A DNA stretch of 64,000 nt from Mesorhizobium sp. LHD-90 (GCF_030929505.1 NZ_JAVFVV010000021.1:45669-109668), one strand, 5' to 3'. Shown: positions 1-9,330, counted from the stretch's first letter. The notes: generated by a model from the letters alone, not told the origin. Made by a program: numbers and translations.

Positions 1-414
1 CGCTCGGTCGCCGCGCGCGTTCCCTATCTCGACCGCATCACCGGAAAGCAGATCGCCCCTGTGACGACCGGCCAGATCTATTGGGGTGCGGTGCCTTTCG
101 TCGGCATCCAGATCGTCATGGTCGGCCTGGTCATCGCCTTCCCGCAGATGGTCATGCACTACAAGGGCACGGTGGTCGATCCGGGAACCATCGAGTTCAC
201 CGTGCCGGAAAGCCCGGGCCTCGGCGTGCCGTCCCTAGGCACACCTTCCCTTGACACACCGCCTCCGGCCGACGGTTCGGCTCCGACGCAACCCACCGCC
301 CCGGCGACCGGCCCCGCCGCCCCGGACCTGTCGGCGCCGCCGAGCTTTGGCGATGCGCCCGCCCAGCCGGCCCCGCCCGCGACCGACCTGTCGAAGCCGC
401 CCAGCTTCGACTGA
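1..414 (+). CDS. TRAP transporter large permease (DctM type), 3' end only
   Basis: The frame is open from the first base of the window, so only the last 137 residues are seen. Residues about 24-50 form a hydrophobic membrane segment that fits the final helix of a DctM large permease. TRAP large permeases move solutes with Na+ or H+ gradients after capture by a periplasmic binding protein. After the helix comes an unusual tail of about 85 residues rich in Pro, Ala and Ser, with two related motifs (DLSAPPSF and DLSKPPSF). A TRAP binding protein lies tail-to-tail 600 bp away and may be its partner. The permease assignment rests on the short hydrophobic end plus that neighbour. Confidence 0.7.
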   Translation, partial: RSVAARVPYLDRITGKQIAPVTTGQIYWGAVPFVGIQIVMVGLVIAFPQMVMHYKGTVVDPGTIEFTVPESPGLGVPSLGTPSLDTPPPADGSAPTQPTAPATGPAAPDLSAPPSFGDAPAQPAPPATDLSKPPSFD

Positions 415-425
415 TCCGCGGGGCG

Positions 426-703
426 TCAGTCGTTCGAATGCGATTGTGCCCCGTGGAAGACGCGGCCGACGGTAATGCCGTCCCGCGTCCTCCGATAGAG
501 GATTATGTGGCTTCCGTGGACGAACTGGCGCGTTTCGCCGTGATATTGGCGCCCCATATTTGGAAACTGCGCAATAAGCTGAAAGACGGCATCGAGTTCA
601 AATAGATACTTCTCAGCCTGTTGGCGCCGAACATCAGGGTCGTGTAACGAGATATGTCCTTTATGTCATGTTCGGCGCGCTGCGTGAGCCTATGACGCAT
701 CAC
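426..703 (-). pseudogene. ParE/RelE-family toxin, frameshifted
   Basis: The first about 27 codons (MMRHRLTQRAEHDIKDISRY...) match the start of a ParE-type toxin that inhibits gyrase or cleaves mRNA. At about 620 the frame is lost. The next frame continues the family exactly: AEKYLFELDAVFQLIAQFPN, then GSHIILYRR and VGRVFHGAQ, stopping at 426-428. The total of 278 nt is one base short of 93 codons, so loss of a single C in a CCC run (FGA|QQAEKY) explains it. The start overlaps the antitoxin stop, as in intact modules. A sequencing error is the alternative; otherwise this is a dead toxin. Confidence 0.75.
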
Positions 704-894
704 AGTCGCTCAGTCCGAACCTCACGAAATAGATCCTCAACACTCTTTTCGGAAATCGGGCTCTGAAAGCCCTCCTCGATCGCAGCTAGGATCGCCTTGC
801 GTTTTTCGTCGACGGGCAACGCATCGAACCATGCCCGCTGCTCTGCGGTAGGCACCGCCCAAGGATAGACGTCGATGCTGATCGTTTCGAACAT
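700..894 (-). CDS. antitoxin of the ParDE-like pair
   Basis: This encodes 64 residues from MFETISIDVYPW, acidic and helical (DEKRKAILAAIEEGF, EKSVEDLFREVR), and overlaps the toxin start by 4 nt, the usual antitoxin-first arrangement. A longer version with start at 936 adds 14 residues. It would bind and neutralise the ParE-like protein and repress the operon. No well-defined antitoxin family is recognised from the sequence; the call rests on size, charge and coupling. The partner toxin appears frameshifted, so the antitoxin may be a solitary survivor. Confidence 0.6.
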   Translation of the reverse strand: MFETISIDVYPWAVPTAEQRAWFDALPVDEKRKAILAAIEEGFQSPISEKSVEDLFREVRTERL

Positions 895-962
895 GTTCAC
901 GACAGCACCATAAACCCAGAGACGGGCGATTGCCAACGACGGCTGACAATCTCGATCATGGC

Positions 963-996
963 AAAAAGGCCCGGAGCGTCGCCGCCCCGGGCCTTT
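963..996 (-). terminator. rho-independent terminator of the TRAP binding protein gene
   Basis: On the minus strand a 10-bp perfect stem (AAAGGCCCGG with CCGGGCCTTT) closes a 12-nt GC-rich loop and runs straight into a T tract (TTTTTGC). It starts about 20 nt after the stop codon at 1018, so it ends transcription before the toxin-antitoxin pair. Confidence 0.85.
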
Positions 997-1017
997 CAGT
1001 GGAGCCTATCTAGGGCG

Positions 1018-2151
<1,134 letters not shown>

Positions 2152-2158
2152 TTACCTT

Positions 2159-2180
2159 AAGGAAACTGTTGATTTTCCTT
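2159..2180. promoter_or_regulatory. inverted repeat upstream of the TRAP binding protein gene
   Basis: Two perfect 7-bp arms (AAGGAAA and TTTCCTT) with an 8-nt spacer lie 35-56 nt before the ATG at 2124. The placement suits an operator or promoter element, but no regulator is identified. Confidence 0.3.
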
Positions 2181-2279
2181 GGGCGAAGGGTTCGCACATT
2201 ACACGCGGTCGATGCCGAGTCCAGCGCGCCGGACGGGTGAATCCGGCTCTGCCGCGACAAATTCCGGATCGGCCGAACC

Positions 2280-2327
2280 CGCCTGCGACTTTAGTTGCAG
2301 GCGGCTCGCCGCCAAATTTGCGGCGGC
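2280..2327. promoter_or_regulatory. two tandem hairpins upstream of the PuuD-type gene
   Basis: CGCCTGC pairs with GCAGGCG (2280-2303), followed 4 nt later by GCCGCC pairing with GGCGGC around an AT-rich loop (2308-2327). They sit about 57 nt ahead of the ATG at 2384. There is no T tract, so they are not a simple terminator. They may shape the leader of that gene or be a remnant repeat. Confidence 0.3.
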
Positions 2328-2383
2328 TCCCGGCACCCTTGGCAAGCCGCCATGCGATCGCCTATTTTAGAGGCAATCTCACG

Positions 2384-3181
2384 ATGGACACCCACGAAAG
2401 TTCTTCGATCATGCAGCCGCTCGTCGCCGTCTCGACCGATGTCCGCCAGTTCGACAACTACACCTGGCACGCGGCGCCCCGCCAATATCTGGAAGCGGCT
2501 ATCGCAGGCGCCGGCGTTTTCCCCGTCCTGGTGCCGTCCTTCGGCGACCGGCTCGACCTCGACAGCCTGCTCGATTCCGTCGACGGCGTGATGATCACCG
2601 GCTCGAAGTCGAACGTGCATCCCTCGCTTTATGGCGGCGACGCCAGCGAGGCCAACGGCCCCTACGATCCGGATCGCGACGCCACCACCCTGCCGCTGAT
2701 CCGCCGGGCGATCGAGCGCGGCGTGCCGCTGCTCGCCATCTGCCGCGGCATCCAGGAGATGAACGTGGCGCTCGGCGGCACGCTCGCCACCGAATTGCAG
2801 GAGCGGCCCGGCTCGCTCGACCACCGCGCGCCCGTCAGCGACAACCAGGACGAACGCTTCGCCATCCGCCAGGCCGTGTCGATCAAGCCCGGCACCTGCC
2901 TTGCCGGCGTGTTCGGCGCCGGCGAGATTCTGGTCAACTCCGTGCACCGCCAGGGCGTCGGCCAGCTCGGCCCGCTGCTCGATATCGAGGCGGTCGCCGA
3001 GGACGGCACGGTCGAGGCCGTCTCGGTCAGGGATTCCCGCGCCTTCGCCGTCGGCGTGCAGTGGCACCCCGAATACTGGGTGCACAGCGATTCCGTCTCC
3101 GCGAAGGTCTTTCAGGCGTTCGGCGATGCCGTGCGTGGCCACGCGGCGGCGCGGCTCGGCATCCGCACCGCGGCGGAATAG
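2384..3181 (+). CDS. gamma-glutamyl-GABA hydrolase family class I glutamine amidotransferase (PuuD type)
   Basis: This cytoplasmic enzyme of 265 residues belongs to the peptidase C26 family, whose member PuuD releases GABA from gamma-glutamyl-GABA in putrescine breakdown. The triad is visible: Cys120 in LLAICRGIQEMN, with His228 and Glu230 in GVQWHPE. The start at 2384 was chosen because homology begins shortly after it; 2411 (MQPLVAVS) is an equally possible start, and the longer frame back to 1976 is not conserved-looking. No other Puu gene adjoins it, although a glutamine-synthetase-like enzyme lies 10 kb away. It could act on other gamma-glutamyl amines. Confidence 0.87.
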   Translation: MDTHESSSIMQPLVAVSTDVRQFDNYTWHAAPRQYLEAAIAGAGVFPVLVPSFGDRLDLDSLLDSVDGVMITGSKSNVHPSLYGGDASEANGPYDPDRDATTLPLIRRAIERGVPLLAICRGIQEMNVALGGTLATELQERPGSLDHRAPVSDNQDERFAIRQAVSIKPGTCLAGVFGAGEILVNSVHRQGVGQLGPLLDIEAVAEDGTVEAVSVRDSRAFAVGVQWHPEYWVHSDSVSAKVFQAFGDAVRGHAAARLGIRTAAE

Positions 3182-3242
3182 GCCCCGCCTATCAAGCTCC
3201 TACCCTCCGATCGCAGTCGGACGGGCAAGTGGCTTGGCGCCG

Positions 3243-4217
3243 TCAGCCCGCCGTCACATGCGCCGTTTCCGGCACCGGCGTGATCGCGACGCGCTTCGAA
3301 AACCACGAGACCAGATTGTCGACGGCAAGGTCGGCCATGGCGTTGCGGGTATGCACCGAGGCCGAGCCGACATGCGGCAGCAGCGTCGCGTTCGGCAGGT
3401 CGAGCAGCGCCTGCGGCACATGCGGCTCGCGGGCAAACACGTCGAGGCCGGCCGCTAGAATCGTGCCGTCCGCAAGTGCGGCCGCCAGCGCCTCCTCGTC
3501 CACCGTGCTGCCGCGCCCGATATTGACGAACACGCCCTCCGGCCCCAGTGCCGACAGCACAGCCGCACCGACCATTTTTTCGGTCGCAGCACCCCCAGGC
3601 GCCACCGAGATCAGCGTATCGACCGCGTGCGCCAGCCCCCCCAGCGTGTCGAAATAGGGATAGGAGACGTCCTGCGCCGGCCGCCGGTTGTGATAGGCGA
3701 TCGGCAAGCCGAACCCCTCCAGCCGCCGGGCGATCGCCTTGCCGATACGGCCCATGCCGACGATGCCGATCTTGCGGCCGCGCAGCGTGGCGCGCGTCAG
3801 CGGATACGGCCCCTCCTTCACCCACCGCCCGTCGCGCAGCCAGTTTTCGGCGCGCGAGAACTCGCGCAGCGTGTTGAGCAGCAGCCCGATCGCCGTGTCT
3901 GCGACCTCCTCGGTCAGCACGTCCGGCGTATTGGTCACCATGATGTTCTTGCCGCCGGCGTGGCGGGCATCGACGCCGTCGTAGCCGACGCCGAAATTGG
4001 CGACGATCTCCAGCTTCGGCAGCCCGTCGATGAAACTCGCGGTGATGCCCGAGACGGCCGAGACGCCGCGCACCGAGTTGCGCACCGCGTCGTCGACCAG
4101 CGATAGGTCGGCCCGCTCGATCCGCACCAGCCTGAATTCCTTGGCCAGCCGCGCCAGCACGCGCTCGTGGATGGCGCCGGTGACAAGAATGGTCACGTCG
4201 GAAAGCTGTTCTGGCAT
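3243..4217 (-). CDS. D-isomer-specific 2-hydroxyacid dehydrogenase (glyoxylate/hydroxypyruvate reductase type)
   Basis: This NAD(P)-dependent oxidoreductase of 324 residues interconverts 2-keto and 2-hydroxy acids. The Rossmann motif GMGRIG lies at 154-159, and the catalytic set Arg235 (NIGRGS), Glu264 (FAREP) and His282 (LPHVGSAS) is intact. It starts 42 nt after the LacI-type regulator gene and in the same direction, so the two probably form a transcription unit. The exact substrate cannot be read; glyoxylate or hydroxypyruvate is plausible, and a glycerate 2-kinase is encoded 10 kb downstream. Confidence 0.88.
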   Translation of the reverse strand: MPEQLSDVTILVTGAIHERVLARLAKEFRLVRIERADLSLVDDAVRNSVRGVSAVSGITASFIDGLPKLEIVANFGVGYDGVDARHAGGKNIMVTNTPDVLTEEVADTAIGLLLNTLREFSRAENWLRDGRWVKEGPYPLTRATLRGRKIGIVGMGRIGKAIARRLEGFGLPIAYHNRRPAQDVSYPYFDTLGGLAHAVDTLISVAPGGAATEKMVGAAVLSALGPEGVFVNIGRGSTVDEEALAAALADGTILAAGLDVFAREPHVPQALLDLPNATLLPHVGSASVHTRNAMADLAVDNLVSWFSKRVAITPVPETAHVTAG

Positions 4218-4259
4218 CGTCTGGTCCCGGATGTCTTCTTGAAACGAGGTGGGGATGGA

Positions 4260-5306
4260 TCAGCGCTCGCGCGGCCGCCCGGTCGACTGGCGCACATGCA
4301 GTTCCGGCTTGATCAGCTCCTGCGAGGGGCGCACCAGCGTCCCGCTCAGCTTGTCGAGCAGGGCGCGCGCCGCGCGCCGGCCGACCTCGCGCTGGCCGTT
4401 CCACACGGTGGTCAGCGCCGGGGTGGCGATCGCCGCCTCCTCCAGATCGTCGTAACCCGTCACCGAAATGTCAGTGCCAGGCACCAGACCGGCGCGCGCG
4501 ATGCCGTTCATTAACCCGATGGCGACGAGGTCGTTCCAGCAGCAGGCGGCGGTCGGATGGTCCTTCAGCGCCAGGAACTGGCCGGCCGCCTCGAAACCCG
4601 CCTGCTTGGTGCGCGGCCCGGGAATGCGCCAGTGCGGACGCACGTCCAGCCCGGCCTTCTGCATGGCGTTGACGTACCCCTGAAAACGGTCGCGTCCGGT
4701 CGAGGTCTGGTCGGTGCCGCCGATCATGGCGATGCGGCTGTGGCCGAGCGAGATCAGGTGGTTGGTGGCGAGCCCTGTGCCGTAGGCGTCGTCGCCGCGG
4801 AACACGGGCACGTTGGCGCCTTCCACCGTGCGCGCGATCAGCACCGCAGGCAACCCGTTCTCCTCGGCCATGAAGATGTCCTCCGGCGGCGTGCCGATCG
4901 CCGGCGACATGATCACCCCGTCGGCGCCGAGCTGCAGCAGCGTGTCGATGAAGGTGCGCTGCTTTTCCAACTGGTCGTAGTGGTTGGACAGGATGAAGGT
5001 CTGGCGGCTGCGGTCGAGCTCGCTTTCGATCGAGCGCAGGATCTCGGCGAAGAACGGGTTCATGATGTCATGCACCACCACCCCGACGATGCCCGAGCGC
5101 GAGGTGCGCAGGCTGGCGGCGCGACGATTGTAGATGTAGCCGACGGCGCGTGCATGCTCCTTGATGCGGTCGCGGGTCGCGTCGGCGACCAGCGGGCTGT
5201 CGCGCAGCGCAAGCGACACGGTTGCCGTCGACACCCCGAGGGCGTCGGCGATCGTCGAAAGCCTGATCTTCTGGGCCAGCGCGGCCTCCCCAAGTGCCGG
5301 AAACAA
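4260..5306 (-). CDS. LacI-family transcriptional regulator
   Basis: The N-terminal helix-turn-helix (IRLSTIADALGVSTATVSLALRD, residues 14-36) and hinge (YIYNRRAASLRT) are followed by a periplasmic-binding-protein-like effector domain with VVHDIMNPFFAEILRSIE and SVTGYDDLE. The frame opens with a TTG at 5306 lacking a good ribosome site; an internal start nearer ALAQKIRLS, behind GGGGAGG, is possible. It precedes the hydroxyacid dehydrogenase and probably controls it and itself through the palindrome at 5311-5325. The effector is unknown, presumably a sugar acid or related compound. Confidence 0.88.
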   Translation of the reverse strand: MFPALGEAALAQKIRLSTIADALGVSTATVSLALRDSPLVADATRDRIKEHARAVGYIYNRRAASLRTSRSGIVGVVVHDIMNPFFAEILRSIESELDRSRQTFILSNHYDQLEKQRTFIDTLLQLGADGVIMSPAIGTPPEDIFMAEENGLPAVLIARTVEGANVPVFRGDDAYGTGLATNHLISLGHSRIAMIGGTDQTSTGRDRFQGYVNAMQKAGLDVRPHWRIPGPRTKQAGFEAAGQFLALKDHPTAACCWNDLVAIGLMNGIARAGLVPGTDISVTGYDDLEEAAIATPALTTVWNGQREVGRRAARALLDKLSGTLVRPSQELIKPELHVRQSTGRPRER

Positions 5307-5310
5307 CCGA

Positions 5311-5325
5311 TTTAAACTGTTTAAA
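5311..5325. promoter_or_regulatory. candidate LacI-family operator
   Basis: A perfect 15-bp palindrome, TTTAAAC-T-GTTTAAA, lies immediately upstream of the first codon of the LacI-type gene. LacI-family proteins bind such dyads, and the position would block transcription or initiation, suggesting autorepression and control of the dehydrogenase. Confidence 0.55.
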
Positions 5326-5367
5326 CGGCGCTTATGCCACCGTTTTGGCCGACCGCAAAGCGATTAT

Positions 5368-6309
5368 TCACAGTCTGTCGGCGAGGTCCGCCGCCTCCTC
5401 GTTGGGAAGCGCCCGGTTCTTCAGCCTGAGGCGGTGTTCACGGTGCACGACATAAAGGCCGCTGACGACGATGATGGCGGTTCCGGACAGCGTCCACCGG
5501 TCTGGCAGTTGCGCGAACACCAGGTAGCCGGAGCCGATCATCCAGACCATCTGCAGATAGGGATAGGGCGCCAGCGCCGTGGTGGTGGCGAGCCGATAGG
5601 CCTTGATCAGGAACCAGTGCCCCAGCCCGCCGAACAGGCCGAGCAGCAGAAGCAGGATGAGATGCAGCGCGCTCGGCGGCGGCGAGGCGGTGAACGGCAC
5701 GACCGGCGCCATCAGCACCGCCGGCGCCAGCGCCGAGTAGAAGATCAGGCTGGCCGGCGATTCGGTGGCCGACATCCGGCGCGTCAGGATGACGTAGAAA
5801 CAGTTCGACAGCATCGCGCCCAGCGCGAGGACGTGGCCGATGCCAAAGCTGCCATAGCCGGGCCGGGTGATGACCAGCACGCCGGCGAAGCCGGCGAGAA
5901 CCGCCAGCCAGCGCCGCCATCCGGCCCATTCGCCGAGCAACGGGCCGGCGAGTGCGATGGTCACCATCGGCGCGGCGAAATAGATCGCTGAGGTTTCGGC
6001 CAGTTGCAGCGTGCGCAGCGCGGCAAAATTGCAGATGGTCGAGGCGAACAGGCAGAGGCCGCGAACCACCTGCATCGGCAGGTTCTTCACGCGGAACATG
6101 TCGAGACCGGCCCAGCCGCGCAGCAGCAGGATCGCCAGCACCGCATGTCCCGTGAAACGGACCCAGGCGACGAAGGGCGCCGACATGCCCGACACCACCA
6201 GATATTTCGCGCTGGTATCGAGGCCGGTGAACAGAACACCCGCCAGCAAGACGAACAGGATCGCCGCGGCGGGCGTCGCGGCCTCATGCTTGGCGGAGGG
6301 CAGTTTCAA
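5368..6309 (-). CDS. EamA/DMT-family permease
   Basis: The 313-residue integral membrane protein has about ten hydrophobic segments in two EamA repeats. The first covers residues 15-145 (FVLLAGVLFTGLDTSAKYL onward) and the second about 155-290. Members export or import amino acids, metabolites or drugs; the substrate is not predictable. The second repeat ends with GTAIIVVSGLYVVHREHR and a charged cytoplasmic tail. It is transcribed towards the LacI-type gene with 61 bp between them, which include the candidate operator, so co-regulation is possible. Confidence 0.85.
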   Translation of the reverse strand: MKLPSAKHEAATPAAAILFVLLAGVLFTGLDTSAKYLVVSGMSAPFVAWVRFTGHAVLAILLLRGWAGLDMFRVKNLPMQVVRGLCLFASTICNFAALRTLQLAETSAIYFAAPMVTIALAGPLLGEWAGWRRWLAVLAGFAGVLVITRPGYGSFGIGHVLALGAMLSNCFYVILTRRMSATESPASLIFYSALAPAVLMAPVVPFTASPPPSALHLILLLLLGLFGGLGHWFLIKAYRLATTTALAPYPYLQMVWMIGSGYLVFAQLPDRWTLSGTAIIVVSGLYVVHREHRLRLKNRALPNEEAADLADRL

Positions 6310-6421
6310 CAGTCAGGCCGTTCGCGAACTTGGGAGGTCCGTTCCTGCTTGTGAGCCAAGCCTGCCGGTTGCGCAAGCCGCAAACCTGACGCGACATGAA
6401 ATTGCCGGATGTGGGCCGGTC

Positions 6422-6892
6422 TCAAACGTCGCTGTCGTCCTCGTCGTCGCCCACTGGCAGCGACACGTCGGAGAGGTTGGATTCGATGCGCGCCAGCAGC
6501 TTGACCAGCGACTTCTGGTCCTTTTTGTCGAGGCCCTTGAAGGCCTGTTTCTCGGTTTTGCGCACCGATTTTTCGATATCGCGGATCGCCTCGCGGCCGG
6601 TGTCGGTCAGGAAGATATGGGCCTGCCGGGCGTCCGTCTCGGATGCCTTCTTCTCGAGAAACCCTTGGGTCTGCAGCCGGTTGATCGTCTTGGTGATGGT
6701 CGGCGGGCGCACGCCGATGCGCATGGCGAGTTGCCCGGGCGTCTGCCCGTCCTCGCGGTCGAGCGCCAGCATGATCTGGTCCTGCCCCGCATAGAACCCG
6801 TGGGCGAGCAACCGCGCCGCCAGCGCCGTCCGCGCCAGCCGCGCGGTCGAGTGCAGCCGCCCCATCGTCGCACTTCTGTTCGTCCTGGCCAT
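6422..6892 (-). CDS. MarR-family transcriptional regulator
   Basis: The winged-helix regulator has 156 residues. The recognition region reads QTPGQLAMRIGVRPPTITKTI followed by the wing (KKASETDARQAHIFLTDTGRE). The ATG at 6892 has a good GGGAG site 8 nt upstream; the frame could extend to 6952 but without that support. The C-terminus is strongly acidic (GDDEDDSDV). It lies beside a DMT permease transcribed in the same direction, a common MarR target, but the regulon is not visible. Confidence 0.85.
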   Translation of the reverse strand: MARTNRSATMGRLHSTARLARTALAARLLAHGFYAGQDQIMLALDREDGQTPGQLAMRIGVRPPTITKTINRLQTQGFLEKKASETDARQAHIFLTDTGREAIRDIEKSVRKTEKQAFKGLDKKDQKSLVKLLARIESNLSDVSLPVGDDEDDSDV

Positions 6893-7176
6893 CTTCCGCT
6901 CCCTCAGCGTTAAAGCCGCCCCCAGCATCGTTTCGATAAACTTTGCCGGCAACCGAATTCGACAGAACGGCTAATGACAGACGTTGTTTACAATTGCATG
7001 ACAGTTGCGAGGGCTGATAATCGAAAGTACCGGTTGCCAACCTGGACAGTTGGACGGACTTCGCCGGCGGATGGCCCGGTCCGTGCAATTCGATGGCATC
7101 CGACGGGCCGGACGCGAATGTCCCCGTGTTGGTCTCGACCGTCGGCGCTGCCCTCACTGTCCTGCCGGTGTCCAGC

Positions 7177-7218
7177 GGATGGATGGGTAACAGATTGAAC
7201 CGGATACATGGGTTACAG
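7177..7218. repeat. tandem 18-bp repeats of an IS481-type terminus
   Basis: Two direct copies with a 24-bp period, CGGATGGATGGGTAACAG (7177-7194) and CGGATACATGGGTTACAG (7201-7218), agree at 15 of 18 positions. Read on the minus strand they run directly on from the end of the transposase remnant. The arrangement resembles the transposase-binding sites at the ends of IS481-family elements. No matching opposite end was found. Confidence 0.6.
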
Positions 7219-7482
7219 TTCTCCCCGTTGCTGGTCCGCAAAAGCGCCGGCTGGTCGGGGTTGCAAGGCGGCTTTGCGGACCAGCCTGCCGCGCTTGTCG
7301 TCGATGAAGCCGAGGCGATGGGCGTAGAAGCGCATCGCCCATTCGCCGGTCTTGGTCTCCTCGATGGCGACCGGCTCGCCGGCCAGCGTGGCCGCGACAT
7401 AGACCTCCGCGCCGCGCCATTTGACGGCGCCGTTGTGGCGCACCCTGCGCACCGCCGCCTCGGCCGGATAGTCGGGCTCGGG
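7213..7482 (-). pseudogene. IS481-family transposase, C-terminal remnant
   Basis: About 88 codons up to the TAA at 7213 resemble the C-terminal domain of IS481 integrase-core transposases: YPAEAAVRRVRHNGAVKWRG, AEVYVAATLAGEPVAIEETK, WAMRFYAHRLGFIDDK. Upstream of the PEPDYP motif (about 7482) the open frame continues but no longer resembles a transposase, and the DDE core is absent. This is a 3' fragment of a lost insertion sequence. Confidence 0.65.
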
Positions 7483-7797
7483 CGGGCTTGCCGGCATTCT
7501 GCGCGCCGACGGCGGTAGTGCCCGGCAGGGAGATGAGGGGCGGCGCCAGTGGTCAAGGCCGAGCAAAACCGCTCGAAAAAAGGGGGATGGCAAATAGGCC
7601 ATGGCAAGAAATTTTTCTGCCGAAGCTGTCCTGCCCTTCGCCAACCCATTGAAATCGCGCGCAGGCACGTTTTCGACGCAAGCGCCTTCGACAAAAAATC
7701 GCGCCGGCCGTCCCCCTCCCCAAAACCACGCGCATACTTGCTGCCAGTTTCTCCTTCGGGAACGCCGATCATGACGGTGTGAAGGCGGGGAGGAACC

Positions 7798-8032
7798 GGC
7801 GCCTCCGGTGCGGGAAGACGTAACCCGCGCCCGGGGAGGCTTTGTCCGAAGGTCCTCCCTCCGCAACTACGTGCGGTGTGCGCTGGACGACGCGCTTAAG
7901 CACGGCCAGCCGAGGCGAAAGCCGGAGCCGGAGCTGTCGCGAAGCAGGACGGGACAGAGCCCAAAGTCGCCGGACGGGCGGCCGCAAGGTCGCAGATTAC
8001 TTACTAGATGAGCGAGCTTGTGGTCGCCCGTC
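7798..8032 (+). ncRNA. candidate structured leader RNA upstream of the CobW-type GTPase
   Basis: No convincing gene lies between 7483 and 8268. Within it, 7798-7993 folds into consecutive hairpins: GCGGG/CCCGC nested in GGCGC/GCGCC; GGGAGG/CCTCCC (7834-7859); CCGCA/TGCGG (7861-7876); GCTGG/CCAGC (7882-7910); GGC-GAAA-GCC (7914-7923); CTGTC/GACAG (7934-7957); GCGGCC-GCAA-GGTCGC (7978-7993). Two carry GNRA tetraloops only if read on the plus strand, the direction of the downstream gene. GACGGGCGGCC (7973-7983) can instead pair over 11 bp with GGTCGCCCGTC (8022-8032), giving an alternative fold. The family is not recognised. It may be a cis-regulator, a stand-alone RNA, or part of a decayed element. 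Confidence 0.45.
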
Positions 8033-8268
8033 TTCCCGACTTCTCCCTCCGTGGCAGGGGGCATTCTCCTAACAATGGCCAGACGCGAAGGCGGGCGTGG
8101 CGGCGATCCGGGCTGTCTGCAAGGACCGCTGCTAAATCTGGTGGCGGAGCCGGCCAAAAACCTGCCTGGCGTCCGGCTCGCTGGCCCGATCGTGGACACC
8201 CGATTGAGGCGTGCAATCCGCCCCGCCCCGTCCTATATGCAGCACACCAAAATCCTTCGGGGCCTATC

Positions 8269-9330
8269 ATGAGCGAAGCTTTGACCCAGATTCCCGTGAC
8301 CGTGCTGACCGGTTACCTCGGCGCCGGCAAGACGACGCTGCTCAACCGCATCCTCTCGGAAAACCACGGCAAACGCTATGCCGTCATCGTCAACGAATTC
8401 GGCGAGATCGGCATCGACAACGACCTGATCGTGGAATCCGACGAGGAGATCTACGAGATGAACAATGGTTGCGTCTGCTGCACGGTGCGCGGCGATCTGG
8501 TGCGCGTGGTCGAGGGCCTGATGCGCCGCCCCGGCCGCTTCGACGCCATCGTGGTCGAGACCACCGGCCTCGCCGACCCCGTGCCGGTCGCCCAGACCTT
8601 CTTCATGGACGAAGACGTGCGCAAGAAGACAAAACTCGACGCCGTCGTCGCCCTGGTCGACGCAAAACACCTGCCGCTCAGGCTGAAGGATTCGCGCGAG
8701 GCCGAGGACCAGATCGCCTTCGCCGACGTGGTGGTGCTCAACAAGACCGACCTTGTCACGCCCGACGAGCTGCGCGATGTCGAGGCGGCGATCCGCGCCA
8801 TCAATCCGGCGGCGAAGATCCACCGCGCCACACGCGCCGGCGTCGACCTCGGCGAGGTGCTGGACCGTGGCGCCTTCGACCTGAAGCGCGTGCTGGACAA
8901 CGACCCGCATTTCCTCGACGCGGATGACCACGACCATGTCTGCGGTCCGGACTGCGACCATGATCATGACCATCACGACCACCATCATCACGATCATCAC
9001 GGCCATGGCCCGGTGTCGCCGATTCACGACGTGACCGTGCAGTCGGTTTCGCTGCGCGGCCGCGAGATGGACTCCAAGAAATTCTTCCCGTGGATCGAGA
9101 AGGTGACGCAGCTCGAGGGCCCGAACATCCTGCGCCTGAAGGGCATCATCGCATTCAAGGACGATCCGGACCGCTATGTCATCCAGGGTGTCCACATGAT
9201 CATGGAAGGCGACCACCAACGCGCCTGGAAGGACGGCGAGAAGCATGAGAGCCGCCTCGTCTTCATTGGCCGCGACTTGGACGAGGAGCGGCTGCGGAAA
9301 AGTTTTGAGGCGTGTCAGGTGGCGGCGTAG
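8269..9330 (+). CDS. CobW/COG0523-family GTPase with His-rich metal-binding loop
   Basis: The 353-residue G3E GTPase belongs to the group that delivers zinc or other metals to enzymes. The P-loop GYLGAGKTT lies at 15-23, the metal-site motif CVCC at 68-71 and the NKTD motif at 158-161. Residues about 219-248 form a loop dense in His and Asp with two Cys ([20 protein letters not shown]), which would bind several metal ions. The CobW C-terminal domain follows ([22 protein letters not shown]). The ATG at 8269 directly precedes the conserved start; the open frame back to 8008 is not coding. No Zur box was seen. The WD40 gene 250 bp downstream is probably functionally linked. Confidence 0.93.
   Translation: MSEALTQIPVTVLTGYLGAGKTTLLNRILSENHGKRYAVIVNEFGEIGIDNDLIVESDEEIYEMNNGCVCCTVRGDLVRVVEGLMRRPGRFDAIVVETTGLADPVPVAQTFFMDEDVRKKTKLDAVVALVDAKHLPLRLKDSREAEDQIAFADVVVLNKTDLVTPDELRDVEAAIRAINPAAKIHRATRAGVDLGEVLDRGAFDLKRVLDNDPHFLDADDHDHVCGPDCDHDHDHHDHHHHDHHGHGPVSPIHDVTVQSVSLRGREMDSKKFFPWIEKVTQLEGPNILRLKGIIAFKDDPDRYVIQGVHMIMEGDHQRAWKDGEKHESRLVFIGRDLDEERLRKSFEACQVAA

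Noticed and set aside
6306..7772. A 488-codon minus frame through the MarR gene region
   Set aside because: It is out of frame with MarR and the transposase remnant and has no family resemblance.
7798..7993. Cobalamin riboswitch (CCGCAACT box near a CobW-type gene)
   Set aside because: Only CCGCAACTACGTGCGG resembles the core; the GCCACTG segment and the AGYCMGGAGACCTGCC box are missing. CobW-type GTPases are also mostly zinc-linked rather than B12 genes.
7778..8040. Group II intron 5' part (GTGTG start, GNRA loops)
   Set aside because: No recognisable domain V, no intron-encoded reverse transcriptase and no 3' boundary were seen; kept only as an unresolved alternative for the structured RNA.
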